A stretch of 64,000 nucleotides of DNA. Origin: Cryptomeria japonica. Taxonomy: Eukaryota; Streptophyta; Pinopsida; Cupressales; Cupressaceae. The stretch lies in assembly GCF_030272615.1 (NCBI RefSeq), contig NC_081411.1, positions 183,232,977 to 183,296,976 of the forward strand, given 5' to 3'. The notes beneath the pieces are model-generated. The model was not told the DNA's origin. It was given only the letters and a program-made list of their open reading frames with translations, and did not search any database. A program made the translations under genes and the position numbers. This document shows positions 1 to 11,324 of this stretch, in pieces. How positions within the stretch are numbered: the first letter of the stretch is position 1; every line of letters begins with the position of its first letter.

Positions 1-768
1 ACTCAGGTTACCTGTGAGGGAAGTCAAAGCATCTAATGTCGAAATGAATGATGTATTTTGGACATCTGCAGGAATCGATGGAGCAACAAGTGGAACTATG
101 GGTGGATCCGGTAGGGGATTATTCCGTGCCCCTAATCTATGCTGTGGCATTCCACGACCAACACCCTGGAATGACTTAATATCAAAATAATTTGGTTTTT
201 GGTTCATTACAAACTCACAGTATAATTTCTTCAAAAAATAAAAAGGGACCTCATAATTACGATGTGGTGGATAATCAAAAACCATCCACCATCTATCCCA
301 AAAGTATCTAGCCATTTCTGGATGCACACACCACCTAATTGAAATTCTTTTCTGGTTAGGTTGCATTGGTTCTCTTGTTTTTGGGTTGGTAAAATATGGA
401 CATAAATGAGCTTTGGTTATTTTCAAATCAGTGATTTGCCTATAAGTTAAACCATCAGCATAAAAATCATGCAACTCTTGTCGTCATCTATGAAATTGAT
501 CTAATTGAGAATCAACAGATCTAACTGACTCGACAACAGTTTGCATTGATTTTGCAAAGTCTACAAGATGGGGTGGTGTGACTTGCTCATTTTGGATAGC
601 AGCAATATATTGTTCAATCACTTGTAGGTTTTCATTAATTCGTTCTCTTAAACAAATTTCATCCAATCTAGGGGGTGGTGGTGGTGGTGGTGGTGGAGGA
701 GGAGGAGGAGGAGGGGGTTGTGGTGGGGGATTTTCACCTAATAGTTCATCTATGTCAAAGACATCCAT
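1..768 (-). CDS. Unrecognised proline-rich protein, 3' part cut by window edge
   Basis: A minus-strand frame begins at an ATG near 768 (MDVFDIDELLGENPPP) and runs into a tract of about 20 prolines, then a helical stretch (LRERINENLQVIEQYIAAI). Beyond an interruption near 485 the same frame stays protein-like to the window edge. That part is rich in aromatic residues (HDFYADGLTYRQI, WDRWWMVFDYPPH) and has a basic-proline tail. I do not recognise the family. The length and the low-complexity N-terminus would suit an accessory protein of a transposon or an orphan gene. The proline tract comes from a GGT/GGA microsatellite, so its length is probably unstable. The 3' end lies outside the window. 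Confidence is moderate that this was once coding and low for any function. Confidence 0.4.
668..731. repeat. GGT/GGA microsatellite encoding polyproline
   Basis: On the plus strand this is a run of GGT units followed by GGA units. Read on minus it gives CCA/CCT proline codons in the frame above. The opposite strand gives a spurious polyglycine frame. Confidence 0.9.
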
Positions 769-2700
769 GATAACAAAGAACTCCTACATATATAAAGATA
801 TACATGAATTATATACAACTCTATGTCAAAGAAGAATCTATTTTACTAAATTAAAAAAAACATTTATAAATAGTAACATTTCTATGTTGTTGAATGAGAT
901 ACACATGAAATATATAATATAATATTGAACTTAAAAAAATATACATGTACATACTATTGAATCTTATAATATAAAATTTGCGCACAAAACTTAATAAAAA
1001 CTTTCAATGAAACATCATAAATCTATTATATATTCAATTTAATAAATTCATTTCTTGTAAAATGCATCAACTATTAAAATCAATATAAAATATTTCATAC
1101 ATAAGATCAATAAAGAAGTGAGAAATAAGATGATCCTCCTTCTAGTGTTTTGAGATAATTGCCATCAATTCATATTACATTGATTAGTCTTCAGACAATC
1201 TTAAAAAAAAACTAATCTCCCATGACTATAAATGACATACTTAAAACATATTATATTCTAACTGGTTGTCATGTAAAGACAAAACATCAAAACTTTTGAA
1301 GAGTTAAGCATATTTCACCATTAAATTTCTCCCATAATCAAATCTACACAAGATTATAATTTACAAAACCTTCAAAAAATATTATTTTCTATAAATCATT
1401 TATTATAAAACTCCGCAATCATTTGTTTTCATATATAATCTTTCTATAAAATTTAAGATATCAATTCATACACAAATTCTCTTACAAAGTTGAATAAGAA
1501 ATGAAACTCTTACATAAAAATCAACACAACATGCCAACAATTAAAAACAAAATTAACCTTGCAATATTTACTTTTAAAATAATCAATTTCAACAATATTT
1601 TACACATGCATTTATAATTATCAACTAGAATATTATTTTGACTAACATTCCAAATAAAATTCCTAACATACTATATGATCCTCATTCCTAAATTCCACTA
1701 TCATACTTGCAATCACTTAATTATTAAGTCAATGAACAAACTACAACTCAATGAAGCTAAAAAAGTGATGCAAGCCTATTTTTAAATATCCCAATTCCTT
1801 TCGCTGACCTAATACTTTTAGTGGCAACCATTTTAAAATTTCGTATTAATCAAAGAGAATATTTTAGGGAAAAAATGCAATGTTGGCACTTTATGAAAAT
1901 AAAGGTTTTTAAGACTCTAGAGACTTGTTCATCACAATATTTTATTGTTTAATATGCAAAATTTTGAAAGATTTTGATATGTACAGACAAATTAAATTTT
2001 TCATATAATTAGAGGTGAAATCAATTTTGAATTCTACCTCAATGATTGAGGGGATCTTACAATTTTGACTTTAAATATAGCTTCATTTAAACTCTTTCAT
2101 AAATAAACTAAAATAGAAGCTATAAAGAATTGCTAAATTCTAGCAATATATGTGTATGCAAGCAAGCATAAAAAATCAATAAAGGACTTAAACTATGAAT
2201 TTCAAACCATTATGCTATGCATAAGTACCACCTTTAGATCGAGTTAAAGGATAATGTATAAGAGATGAAAGACAATAGTATCTCAGAAAGAAAACTCTTG
2301 TTGTAGCTAAAGGTTGATGGCTTCAAGATGGATTTGTGACCAAGATAGGATGTAAGGTGCTTAAATTGGCAACATAACATTGCATTACAAGAGTTCTTGA
2401 AAATAGCTCATATAATGATTTATTTATAGTCATGAAGGATAGAGGATTAAAGACTAAGATTGTTTTGAGAGATCAATGGAGTAGATTGATTGAAAGGATT
2501 GTGTGCACTGGAAGCTTCCAAGTGGCAACTTATGTTTGGTGCACATGAGGAGTTCATGATCCAAGAAATTTTTGAGGAAAAGGTCTTCTTAGGGGCGTAT
2601 ACACCAAGATGTTGTAAAAAAAGGTAGCCAAATGACCAAAACAAGATAAACACGAGTACGTTATTGGGAAATTCATTTAACGCAATTGAGGTCTTTTTTG
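769..2700. other. AT-rich stretch without recognisable genes
   Basis: Only short frames occur, with composition expected from AT-rich noncoding DNA. I see no conserved motif, long repeat or terminal structure here. Confidence 0.6.
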
Positions 2701-2710
2701 TAGTGATTTT

Positions 2711-2950
2711 TTCTTATACTATCCTAGGCTTGTTTACACTATCGTAGGTTCATTAGGACTATCCTAGGTTCATTAGGATTGTCCCAAGTTCATTATGGCT
2801 TTCTTAGGCTCATTAGGACTTTCTTAGGTTCATTAAGACTACCCTACATTCATTAGGATCATTTGAGGCTCATTGGGACTATCATATGTTCATTGTGATT
2901 GTCCTAGGTTCATTAATTTAATTCGTGTGTTCATTAGGACTATCTCACAT
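2711..2950. repeat. 20-bp minisatellite, about 12 units
   Basis: The unit resembles GACTATCCTAGGTTCATTAG. The TTCATTA or CTCATTA core recurs at almost exactly 20-bp steps from about 2749 to 2930, with degenerate units on both sides. Many units contain CCTAGG. Units differ from each other at 10-30% of positions, so the array is not recently expanded. No frame runs through it. Confidence 0.85.
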
Positions 2951-4000
2951 TCTCAAATAGCTTCAACTAATATCTTAAATTAACTATTTTAAAAAAAAAT
3001 AGCTCCTTAACAATTTAATATTATATACAATCAAATATGATTTCAACTTCAAACCTTGTGCACCTTTTAAAACCAAAAGATGTTGTTAAAACCATTCTTC
3101 TAATATTAGCTTAATCATAACATAATCTAATAAATCTTCCTCAAAATATCTACCAACTTCAAATCATATATCAAATCTTTTATAATATAAATTACATTCT
3201 AGATATACCAATATACTTCTAAAGATATTCAAAATACTTCTTGGGAATTATATTTTTCAAATCTTTCGGATGTATATATAATTAGCACCCCATTTAGAAA
3301 ACTCATTATCAATCAACATTATAAATCAAGAATATTTTTTATTTTGTATTAATGAATTATATATTTGGCATATTACCTTCCTTTATGAACCTATGTAAAC
3401 CAAACTCCAATTTTAGTAACTTATCTAGCTTTGCTCTAAAATTGTGTCCATAATTGATCGTTTTATACCATCACATGACATAATAGGACCATAATAGGAC
3501 CTTTATGCCATGACATGGCATAAACCTAAGCCTAAACTTTCATATCTAAAATTTGAAGAGTAATGTTAATTACTTTTAAGGTTATACTAATTTAGTGGTA
3601 ACTTTTGTATTGCCTAATGAGGATTAAGAACAATTTAGGTACATATGTTCAGTTTTATTTCAATTTCATTTTTGAACGTTTTTGTTTTTGTTTCCATTTC
3701 ATTTTCGATTTTTTGTTTGTGTTGATTTCGTTTTGTTAATTATCTAGGTTTGGTTTTGGTTTCTAAATTTGTTGATTACGGTTTAGGGTTAACTGTTCAA
3801 AAATATTTTAGATCAAAATCAAGAATTTACAAATATAAAAATTAATTTATTTATATGCTACTATAAAAAAAAACTAAAATAATAAAAAAAAAAACTAAAT
3901 AATACATAAAAAAACAAGAAAAATATACAAGAAAATTATGAAATGTGAAAATAGATGACTGAATGTGTACCTGGGATAGTGGTGGAGGCTTGAAATGGAA
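2951..4000. other. AT-rich stretch without recognisable genes
   Basis: I see no supported reading frame, repeat array or RNA gene. A T-rich, low-complexity tract lies around 3660-3780 and an A-rich tract around 3850-3930. Confidence 0.6.
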
Positions 4001-4008
4001 ACCATAGC

Positions 4009-4360
4009 ACGGGGGCCCGTTTTTGATCTCTTCTTGTCAACTTACTATCACAGTGAAAATGAAAAATTGTCCAAAAAAATGGTAAAAATAGAATTTAAAA
4101 ATGGGGGCCCATTTTTTAAAAATGGGGGCCCATTTTTTAAAAATGGGGGCCCATTTTTTAAAAATGGGCCCCCGTTTTGTTTATAAACGGGGGCCTGTTT
4201 TTTAATAAACGGGGGCCCATTTTTTAATAAATGGGGGCCCGTTTTGTGACAAAACGGGGGCTCGTTTTATTTAGCTTCGGCACCCCGTAACCTTTCGGCT
4301 CGGGAGGCCAAACCATTAACGGGCCCCTGTTTTTTAGAACGGGCCAAACGGGGGCCCGTT
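4009..4360. repeat. Array of GGGGGCCC near-palindromes in A/T-rich spacers
   Basis: About eleven units of the form AAATGGGGGCCCATTTT or its variants (GGGGGCCCG, GGGCCCCCG, GGGGGCCTG) occur. Four sit at a strict 21-bp step between 4100 and 4175; the rest are spaced more loosely to 4360, and one outlier lies at 4010. Each unit is close to its own reverse complement and can pair with itself or its neighbours. The array abuts the truncated end of the gypsy element on its right. It may be satellite-like or belong to a degraded retroelement terminal region. Confidence 0.8.
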
Positions 4361-7241
4361 TTGCGAAGCGCATTTTCCAACACTTAGACTTCCACGAATT
4401 TGTGACTCATTAGCTTGCACATACCCACAACTCCAATTTCATTCCCACTAGCATCACAATCCACTTGAAATACTTTGCTAAAATTTGGTAAAGCCAACAT
4501 GGGTTTCTCTGCACCTTCTTCTTTTAATAACTCAAAACTCGTATTCACTCTAGTGGTCCACTTGAAATCCTTTCTATCTCCTCTCATTTCTTTTGCCATA
4601 GGAGTACAAATTGAACTAAAATTTCTGATAAACTTCCAGCAAAAACTAGCCAATCCATGAAATCATCTTACCTCCCTAATGATTTCCGGTGTAGGCCATT
4701 CAATAATTGCTCTTACATTTTCAAGATACATCTTCAATCCATCCGCATATATCACAAATCCCAAATAGACCAACTCCTCCTTCATGAAAATATACTTCTT
4801 AATGTTTATTAACCAATTTTCTTCTCTCAAACTCTGCAAAACTTGTGTCAAATGCAACATATATTCTTCCTTGGTCTTACTGAATATCAAAATATCATCC
4901 AAGTTCACAATAACAAACTTACACAAAAATTTCTTCAATACCTCATTCATCAAGCTCATGAAAGTACTCGGAGCATTAGTCAATCCAAAAGGCATCACCA
5001 ACCATTCATATAGTCCTTCATTTGTCTTAAATGAGCATGTCTTCCACTCATCTCCTTCTCTGATTTTGATCTAATGGTATCCATTTTTCAAATCTATCTT
5101 TGTGTAGTATTTGGCTGCACTCAAGTAGTCATTATGTCATCCATCCTAAGCAGGGTAAATCTGTACTTCATCATGATCTTATTTATTTCTCTAGAGTTAG
5201 TACAAATTCTCCATTCTCCATCCTTCTTAAGTGCTAATACTATTGGCACTGCACAAGGGCTCAAACTTTCTCTAATCAAACATTTCCTTAACAGTTCCTG
5301 CACTTCTCTATTCAACTCCTCACTCTTTGTCGGTGTCATCCGGTGTGCTTCTTTATTAGAAAAACTAGCTATGGGAATCAGTTCCATGCAATGATTGATA
5401 CTTCTCACATGGAGTAATCCATCAAGTACATTATCTGAAATGATGTCTCCATATTCTTTCAATAACTCCTTTATTTCCTTTGGTTGTTCTCTTTCATTCT
5501 CCAAAATTTCAATCTTCTTAGGAACTAAGGCAAAACACACATTCTCATGTCTCATCCCATCCAGGAATTTCCATCTACCAAACAAATTCTAGCACTAGAA
5601 CAAACTTCACTCTTAAGAGGTCGCTCCAAGGGTAACAAGGTTTGCTTCATCCCATTTGCAATAGCAGTGTATATGTTCTTCCTTCCATCATATATTGCTT
5701 GTCTATCATACTGCCAAGGTCTACCCAACAAGATATGACAAATTCTCATAGGTATAATATCACACAAAACTTTGTCATGGTAAGATCCAATTCTTAATTT
5801 CACCAAACATTGTTCACTTACTAGTATCTTATGATCATCATAAATCCATGCTATCTGATAAGGCTTAAGGTGCTTCAATCTCTCTAACTTCAACTTATTC
5901 ACCATCTTTTCCGAAACAAGGTTATCTGAACTACCACCATCAATTATAACTTTACAACACTTATCGGATACCTTGCATCTTTTCTTGAAAAAATTTCTCC
6001 TCTATAAGGGCTCCTCATCACCAATAATTCTTCATCTTCTGGTTTATTAACTAATCTGGTAAGTTCTTATTCTACCAATTTTTCTCTTTGACTATTCTTT
6101 GTCTTCTTACATTCAAATGCATGATGTCCTTCTCCTCCGCACTTAAAGAAGGTTCCTCTAAACACTCTCTTATCCTATCTCTGATCTTCTTTTCCATAAC
6201 CCTCATTCGAGTATCCATCAGGTTCTCTTCTCTAGTAAAAAATTATGTCATCTAGTATGAATTACCATCTCTACTAGCTTCTTTGTCTTTATTTTGATCT
6301 ACATAGGGTCCTCTTCCTCCAGTATAGGTCCTTCCTCCTTGAAATATTACTCCCTAAAATCTTCCTCCTCTACCTCTTTGCTTCTGCTCATGTGTTTTGT
6401 TCAACTTCTCTTTTTCTTTTAGGGCATATTGATAAGCTTCATCAACACTTTGCAACCTGATTATACTAAGTTCATCTTGTATAAGCATTCACAACCCCTT
6501 CAAATATCTAGTAACTTGTTCAATCTCATCATTAGTATGTCTGGATCTGATATTCAACTTGTAGAATGCTTTGATATACTCCTTCACACTAGATTCCTTC
6601 TGCTTCAGGTTCTGCAACTTCTAGAACAGATTCACTTGATAATCAGCGAGCATAAACCAACTTGTTGACCATCTGCTCCCAAGATTTGATTTTCTCTTTA
6701 CCTCTTCTCTGTCTATCTACCTGTAAATGTTTCCACCAAAGAGATATGCATGTCCTTTCAACTTAGTGCAAGCATATCTCACCTTCTTATCTTCAGCGAT
6801 GCCTTCAAAATCAAAATACTTTTCCATCTCCATGATCCAATCAAGCAATTCATCTGAATCCAACTTGCCATCATAATCCGGTGGGGTAAAAAGTGGTCTA
6901 GTATTCATTCTTGTCAAGGCTCTTATGAACCTCTCTTCATTTAGATCATTCATTGGTGGTTTTCTCATTGTTATCCAGCTACCTCTTCTTCTTCATCATC
7001 ACTCACATCTTCAACATGTCAACCTCTTCTCTATGCCATATCAATAGCTTCCAATCGGGATGCAATTCCTCTCAAAATTTCCATCATAGCAGCGTCTACA
7101 TTTCCACATGCTCCACCACCTCTATCTTGTCCTCTATGAGCCATCTACACGCCAGTCCTCTGTAACTGTAGATCGGATCCTCAATCTGCCACCCCACAAC
7201 AAAATTCTTACAAGACAACACAATCTCCAGAATGAAAAATC

Positions 7242-7253
7242 GCTCTGATACCA
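7242..7253 (-). promoter_or_regulatory. Primer-binding site of the gypsy element
   Basis: On minus this reads TGGTATCAGAGC, the usual complement of the 3' end of plant initiator methionine tRNA. It lies immediately inside the candidate LTR. Confidence 0.75.
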
Positions 7254-7258
7254 CTTGG

Positions 7259-8002
7259 TGTAGTCGATATAAGAAAAAGTCCTCAAAGGGAATAGTCTAC
7301 ACTGTGCAGCAAGAGTTACACAGCAAAAACAACTCAATGTGATGGAGGCTTACAAGATTCAGCACACAAGCCTAATTACAAACATGCTCAAATACAGTAT
7401 CCGGGCTCAAGCAAGAATGTGAGCCAACTCTAGACCTCCTATCCTTTAGATTTATCTTCTATATTCTAAAGCTTCATTTTAAATGCTCAATTGCATTGAT
7501 TTATATGATCAAGAAAGATCTGCATAGGCCCAAGATGAAAATAAATCCTGATAAAGAAGATGTGATGTGTAGAACAACAAGGTCAGTCTCTGCCAAAGAA
7601 ATCCCTCTGGAAAATACATAGAATGAGGTGCGGACCTAAGGGAAGGTTGGCCAAAAGCAAAGGAACATTGGAAACAATGAAATGAAGCTCCGTAAGCTAT
7701 GGCAATGATATGCAAGGTTTTTCATTAGTCGATAGATCCAAATGGTTTCGGTGCTCTGAGCTAGAAAACTGTCCCACATTTCAGAAGTGATAACTTGTCG
7801 GAAAAAGATCCAAACGTCTCGCGGACTTAGGATAAGGTAGATGAACATGTCCACAAACAAAATCCAGCTCCGCAAGATCTAGTGAGCAAAAGAAGGGAAA
7901 TGCAGAAGGAAATGTTGAAACTACAAAATAGGAAACAAACTAAAAAGTAAAATATTTTTAGTTGATACAAGATTGCCAAGAACCAGGGATGCTCCTGCAT
8001 CA
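7259..8002 (-). repeat. Candidate 5' LTR of the gypsy element
   Basis: On minus the segment would begin TGATGCAGGAGCATCCC and end CGACTACA, just outside the primer site. The TG...CA ends fit an LTR. The partner LTR is missing, so the outer boundary is inferred from sequence form only. Confidence 0.5.
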
Positions 8003-9236
8003 AAACATAGTGTAAAAAATAGTCAAATCATGATCATAAGCATATAAATGGTGGTAGGTATATGTGTAAATGTAATAATTATATGAATTTAAGATGAATA
8101 TGTATAACTATATGTATAAGAGTATCGATAGATTAAGTGTATAAGGACATACATATGAATGGATAGATGGATGGAAGATTAAGAGAATGAGTCCAACTCT
8201 ATACAAGATTATACTATTTATTGATATATATATATATATATCAAATATTTTTTCAAAACAAATATAAAAATATATGTAAATTTCATTATCATAATAATAA
8301 ATAAAAATATATAAACTTTTTCAAATTAAAAATACTATTATTGAAATATGAATGAGATTTGTCAATATAAGAAATTGTAATATGAAAGATATAGACAAAT
8401 GTATAAGACAAATTAAAAAATAAGAAATAAGAAATACTACCATATCAAATAAGATACCTACCTAAGACTGAATTTTATATAATAAATTCCAAAATGGAAG
8501 CCAATGTAGAGGAGAAATTAAAATCTTTGAAATAAGAAATAACGCCATATCAAATTGGCTACATAGGTGGGGTTAGTAAATGGCAAAAATTGTGAGATAA
8601 ATAATAAATGGCCTTAATTTAAAAAAACAACAAATAATCTAATGGGACGGAATTGACTGGAGATAATCCTACGCAATCAATATATCTTAATAATATATTT
8701 GAATTTTTTAAATAGAATTAAAGCTAACATTAATTTTAAATTAGAGTATATAGTTTTCTTTTATTACTATTATTGGGGAGACTATACATCATATTTCTAA
8801 ATCCATTATAATATTTATAGTTTTAATAATTTAATATGTCAAATAAAAATTTCTGATAACTAGTATCTTTATATTTTGTATAAGATTAAATAATAATTAT
8901 TATTATTATCATTATCTTTTTTGTTCTAAAAAAAAAGACTTTTGGAGGACACTTTCAATCCTCCATACTATCATTGTAATATATCTTTGACTAAAAATGA
9001 AAACAATTAATATTATAACAATATTTGTTATAATATTTAATTTATTTATGATTTTTTTTTAAATACATATTTTAATAAAGGTAAATAAAAACATTATAAC
9101 TTATTTTTATTCATTTGGAGTCATATTTAGAAGTATAGTTTTTTTATTTTTAAAATTAAAACTTAAATTTAGATTTTTTGTCTATTCTTTTTTAAAAGTT
9201 ACTATAAATAAATTAAAACATAAAAAAATGTTAACT
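8003..9236. other. AT-rich stretch without recognisable genes
   Basis: It contains a short TA microsatellite at about 8225-8241 and many A/T runs. No supported reading frame, RNA gene or element end was found. Confidence 0.6.
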
Positions 9237-9251
9237 TATTTACAAATTATT

Positions 9252-9422
9252 GACTCGGTTGATGAGAGCTTCTTGTGGTAAAGCACAAGGTCATGAGCTC
9301 TAGTGATACAAGAGGGTGTATCATGCCAATATCACTAGTCAGTTATCATTTTTCAATTAAAAATCTTACCAAGCACACTGAGTTTATAGGGGGACTATCC
9401 AATTTCTGCAATTTGAAAAAAA
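9252..9422 (+). mobile_element. tRNA-derived SINE-like insertion with perfect target duplication
   Basis: A 171-bp body is flanked by identical 15-bp direct repeats, TATTTACAAATTATT, at 9237-9251 and 9423-9437. The 5' end carries a degenerate A box (ACTCGGTTGATGAGAGC) and about 30 bases later a degenerate B box (AGGTCATGAGCTC). This spacing is usual for a tRNA-derived RNA polymerase III promoter. The 3' end is a short A run (GAAAAAAA). These are the hallmarks of a SINE moved by LINE machinery. Intact duplications suggest an insertion that is not very old. The family name is not known to me. Confidence 0.75.
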
Positions 9423-9769
9423 TATTTACAAATTATTATATTTAAATAAATCTAATTCATTAGTGATATATTGAATACTGAGGAATTAAATGTGAGCGTT
9501 TATGATCCATAGAAAGCATTATAGGACATCACTATTGCATCATCTATTTACATCAAGATATTATTGATATTTTTGTGTTATTTACTATCCTCCTTCCAAA
9601 ACCATTAGATTAGTCTACCTAGGAATTTGACCAAAGGGACAAACAGTTACCTAGAAAGAACACTTATGTAGAAAGCTTTCAGATGGTGTCTATTGCCACC
9701 ACCCTATTCAAACCTAGGTTAAATAGATAGTAAAGAATTTTTTGACTAAAACATCAATTTAGTTCATAT

Positions 9770-10945
9770 TTTTTAGAAAAATTCAAATCTATAGATTTCT
9801 ACTTAAATACATACTTTCAAAGATCAATTGCACATACACACAATTGAAACTAAACAACAAACATTTTTTTTCACTAAATGTGAAAATTTTATTTAATATA
9901 ATAAAAATCTTGTCAAACCAATCATATGGATAGATGGTGGTTGGACAAGATTATTATGTTTAGTTAAGTTGGTATGCTTGTTTCCGATTACTTTTGAGAG
10001 TTGTTTCTTGAACTTTCTAGTTGTTTGGCTATCTGAAGTCAGTAATTGTGTTGTTGCTCTCTAATTTTCCTATTTTGTGAGGGTTTAGGCCCCCCTCCCT
10101 ATAAAGTAATCACAAGCAAAAATCTTGAAAAACCAACTAGTCAAATGATAAAATCTCTTAAAATATAGCTTTATCAAATTTCAAGCTAAATACCTTTTAT
10201 TAATATATCTTTTTTTTCCCTAATCAATGGACCTTTTATTCACTAGTGAATTTGAATGATTATGGGTGAGTTCACAAGTGATCAAGTCTCCTATGTGCAA
10301 GACCCCAATATCATAAAGGATGAAGTCCTAAACAAATTTGATAGAATGCATTCTCCTCAATCTCTTGCTTTTAGTGGAAGAGGTTTCAACCCAAAAGCTC
10401 ATGCTCCTATGTTAAATAATTAAAATTCTCTACAGATGATATAAAATCCTCCATATATATATTGGATTCAAATGCAATTTAGATCTCCTAGAAATGGTCA
10501 AGTCTATATATTGGATTCAAATAAGATATTTGCAAAGATCAATTCTACACACATAGAAATGAATCTCAAAATCAAACAATATTTTTACTAATTGTGAAAC
10601 ATTTACTCAATATAACAAAAAAAATGATAAATTAACTAATCAAGTGATAAAATCTTAAAAAAACATAGTTACATCAAATTTCAAGCTAAATACTTATTAT
10701 TTATATATCTAATTTCTCATAGTCAATAGAATCTTATCTACTAGTGAAGTTGAATGGTTATGAATGAGTACACTAGGGATGAAATCTTACAAATGGAAGG
10801 CCCCAACATCATAAAGAATGAAGCCCTCGACAAATTTGATGGAATGGATGCCTCTCAATCCTTGACTTCCACTTGTAGAAGTTTCAGCCTAAAAACCCGT
10901 CCTCTCGATAGTTAAAAGTTTCTTGTAGAAACAACAAAATCCTTC
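9770..10945 (+). repeat. Diverged direct duplication (two copies)
   Basis: Copy 1 (about 9770-10460, including an insertion) and copy 2 (about 10490-10945) share an ordered series of blocks. Examples are CAAAGATCAATT, CATCAAATTTCAAGCTAAATA, CACTAGTGAATTTGAATG versus TACTAGTGAAGTTGAATG, and CCCCAAcATCATAAAG. Copies differ at perhaps a quarter of sites by eye, so the duplication is old. No reading frame is conserved through either copy. It lies just upstream of the receptor kinase gene. Confidence 0.7.
9913..10117. mobile_element. 205-bp insertion in one copy of the duplication
   Basis: The segment is absent from the matching place in copy 2 of the duplication and is bordered by AAAAATCTTG at 9903-9912 and 10118-10127. 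The repeat extends to about 17 bp with mismatches. This gives both an empty-site comparison and a target-duplication-like border. There is no coding capacity. It could be a SINE or another short non-autonomous element. No pol III boxes are clear to me. Confidence 0.5.
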
Positions 10946-11324
10946 AAATCTTTTTTTGAAAAAAAAAATCCCTAGATACTTACAATAATCCTTGTTTTTT
11001 ACATATACCAAAGTTATTTTATTTTATTTATTTGATATTGGAAAAATGCACAATCTCAAATTGTCTATTAAAAAACTAAAATACACCATTGACTTTATTT
11101 ATTAATTAATTTAAAAATCAAAATAAATCAAAATACAGCTGTTGTTTTATTTTTCTTTTAATTAAGAAAGAAGAGAAGAAAGAAGATCAACGAAGCATTC
11201 GGATCCATCTAAGATCCGCGTGATCTAGAAACGCCTATTGGAAACTTTCAAAAAATATATGTATCATTGAAGAATAACACTTTTTAACTCTGGTTTGCAA
11301 GAGGATCCTAAAGGTAAATACAAC

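Larger units (their letters stand above)
4384..8002 (-). mobile_element. Truncated Ty3/gypsy retrotransposon (chromovirus-like)
   Basis: A fossil element read on minus. From its 5' side (right) it has a candidate LTR, a methionine-tRNA primer site, gag-like sequence (about 6.7-7.0 kb, with DWIMEMEKYFDFEGI), a degenerate zinc knuckle near 6.1 kb (GGEGHHAFEC), a protease region near 5.6-5.95 kb (IDGGSS, then LLGRPWQYDR), reverse transcriptase at about 4.66-5.4 kb ([20 protein letters not shown]) and the start of RNase H at 4.38-4.65 kb (FQVDCDASG). Integrase and a second LTR are not present, so it is truncated at the GGGGGCCC array. It is broken in several places and looks old. The protease and GRPWQYD region resembles plant chromoviruses. 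Confidence 0.9.

Noticed and set aside
578-922. 114-codon plus-strand frame with polyglycine
   Set aside because: It is the opposite strand of the proline-coding microsatellite and the rest has no protein-like composition.
7134-7875. Minus-strand frames of 67-79 codons
   Set aside because: They lie across the candidate gypsy LTR and show no protein-family motif.
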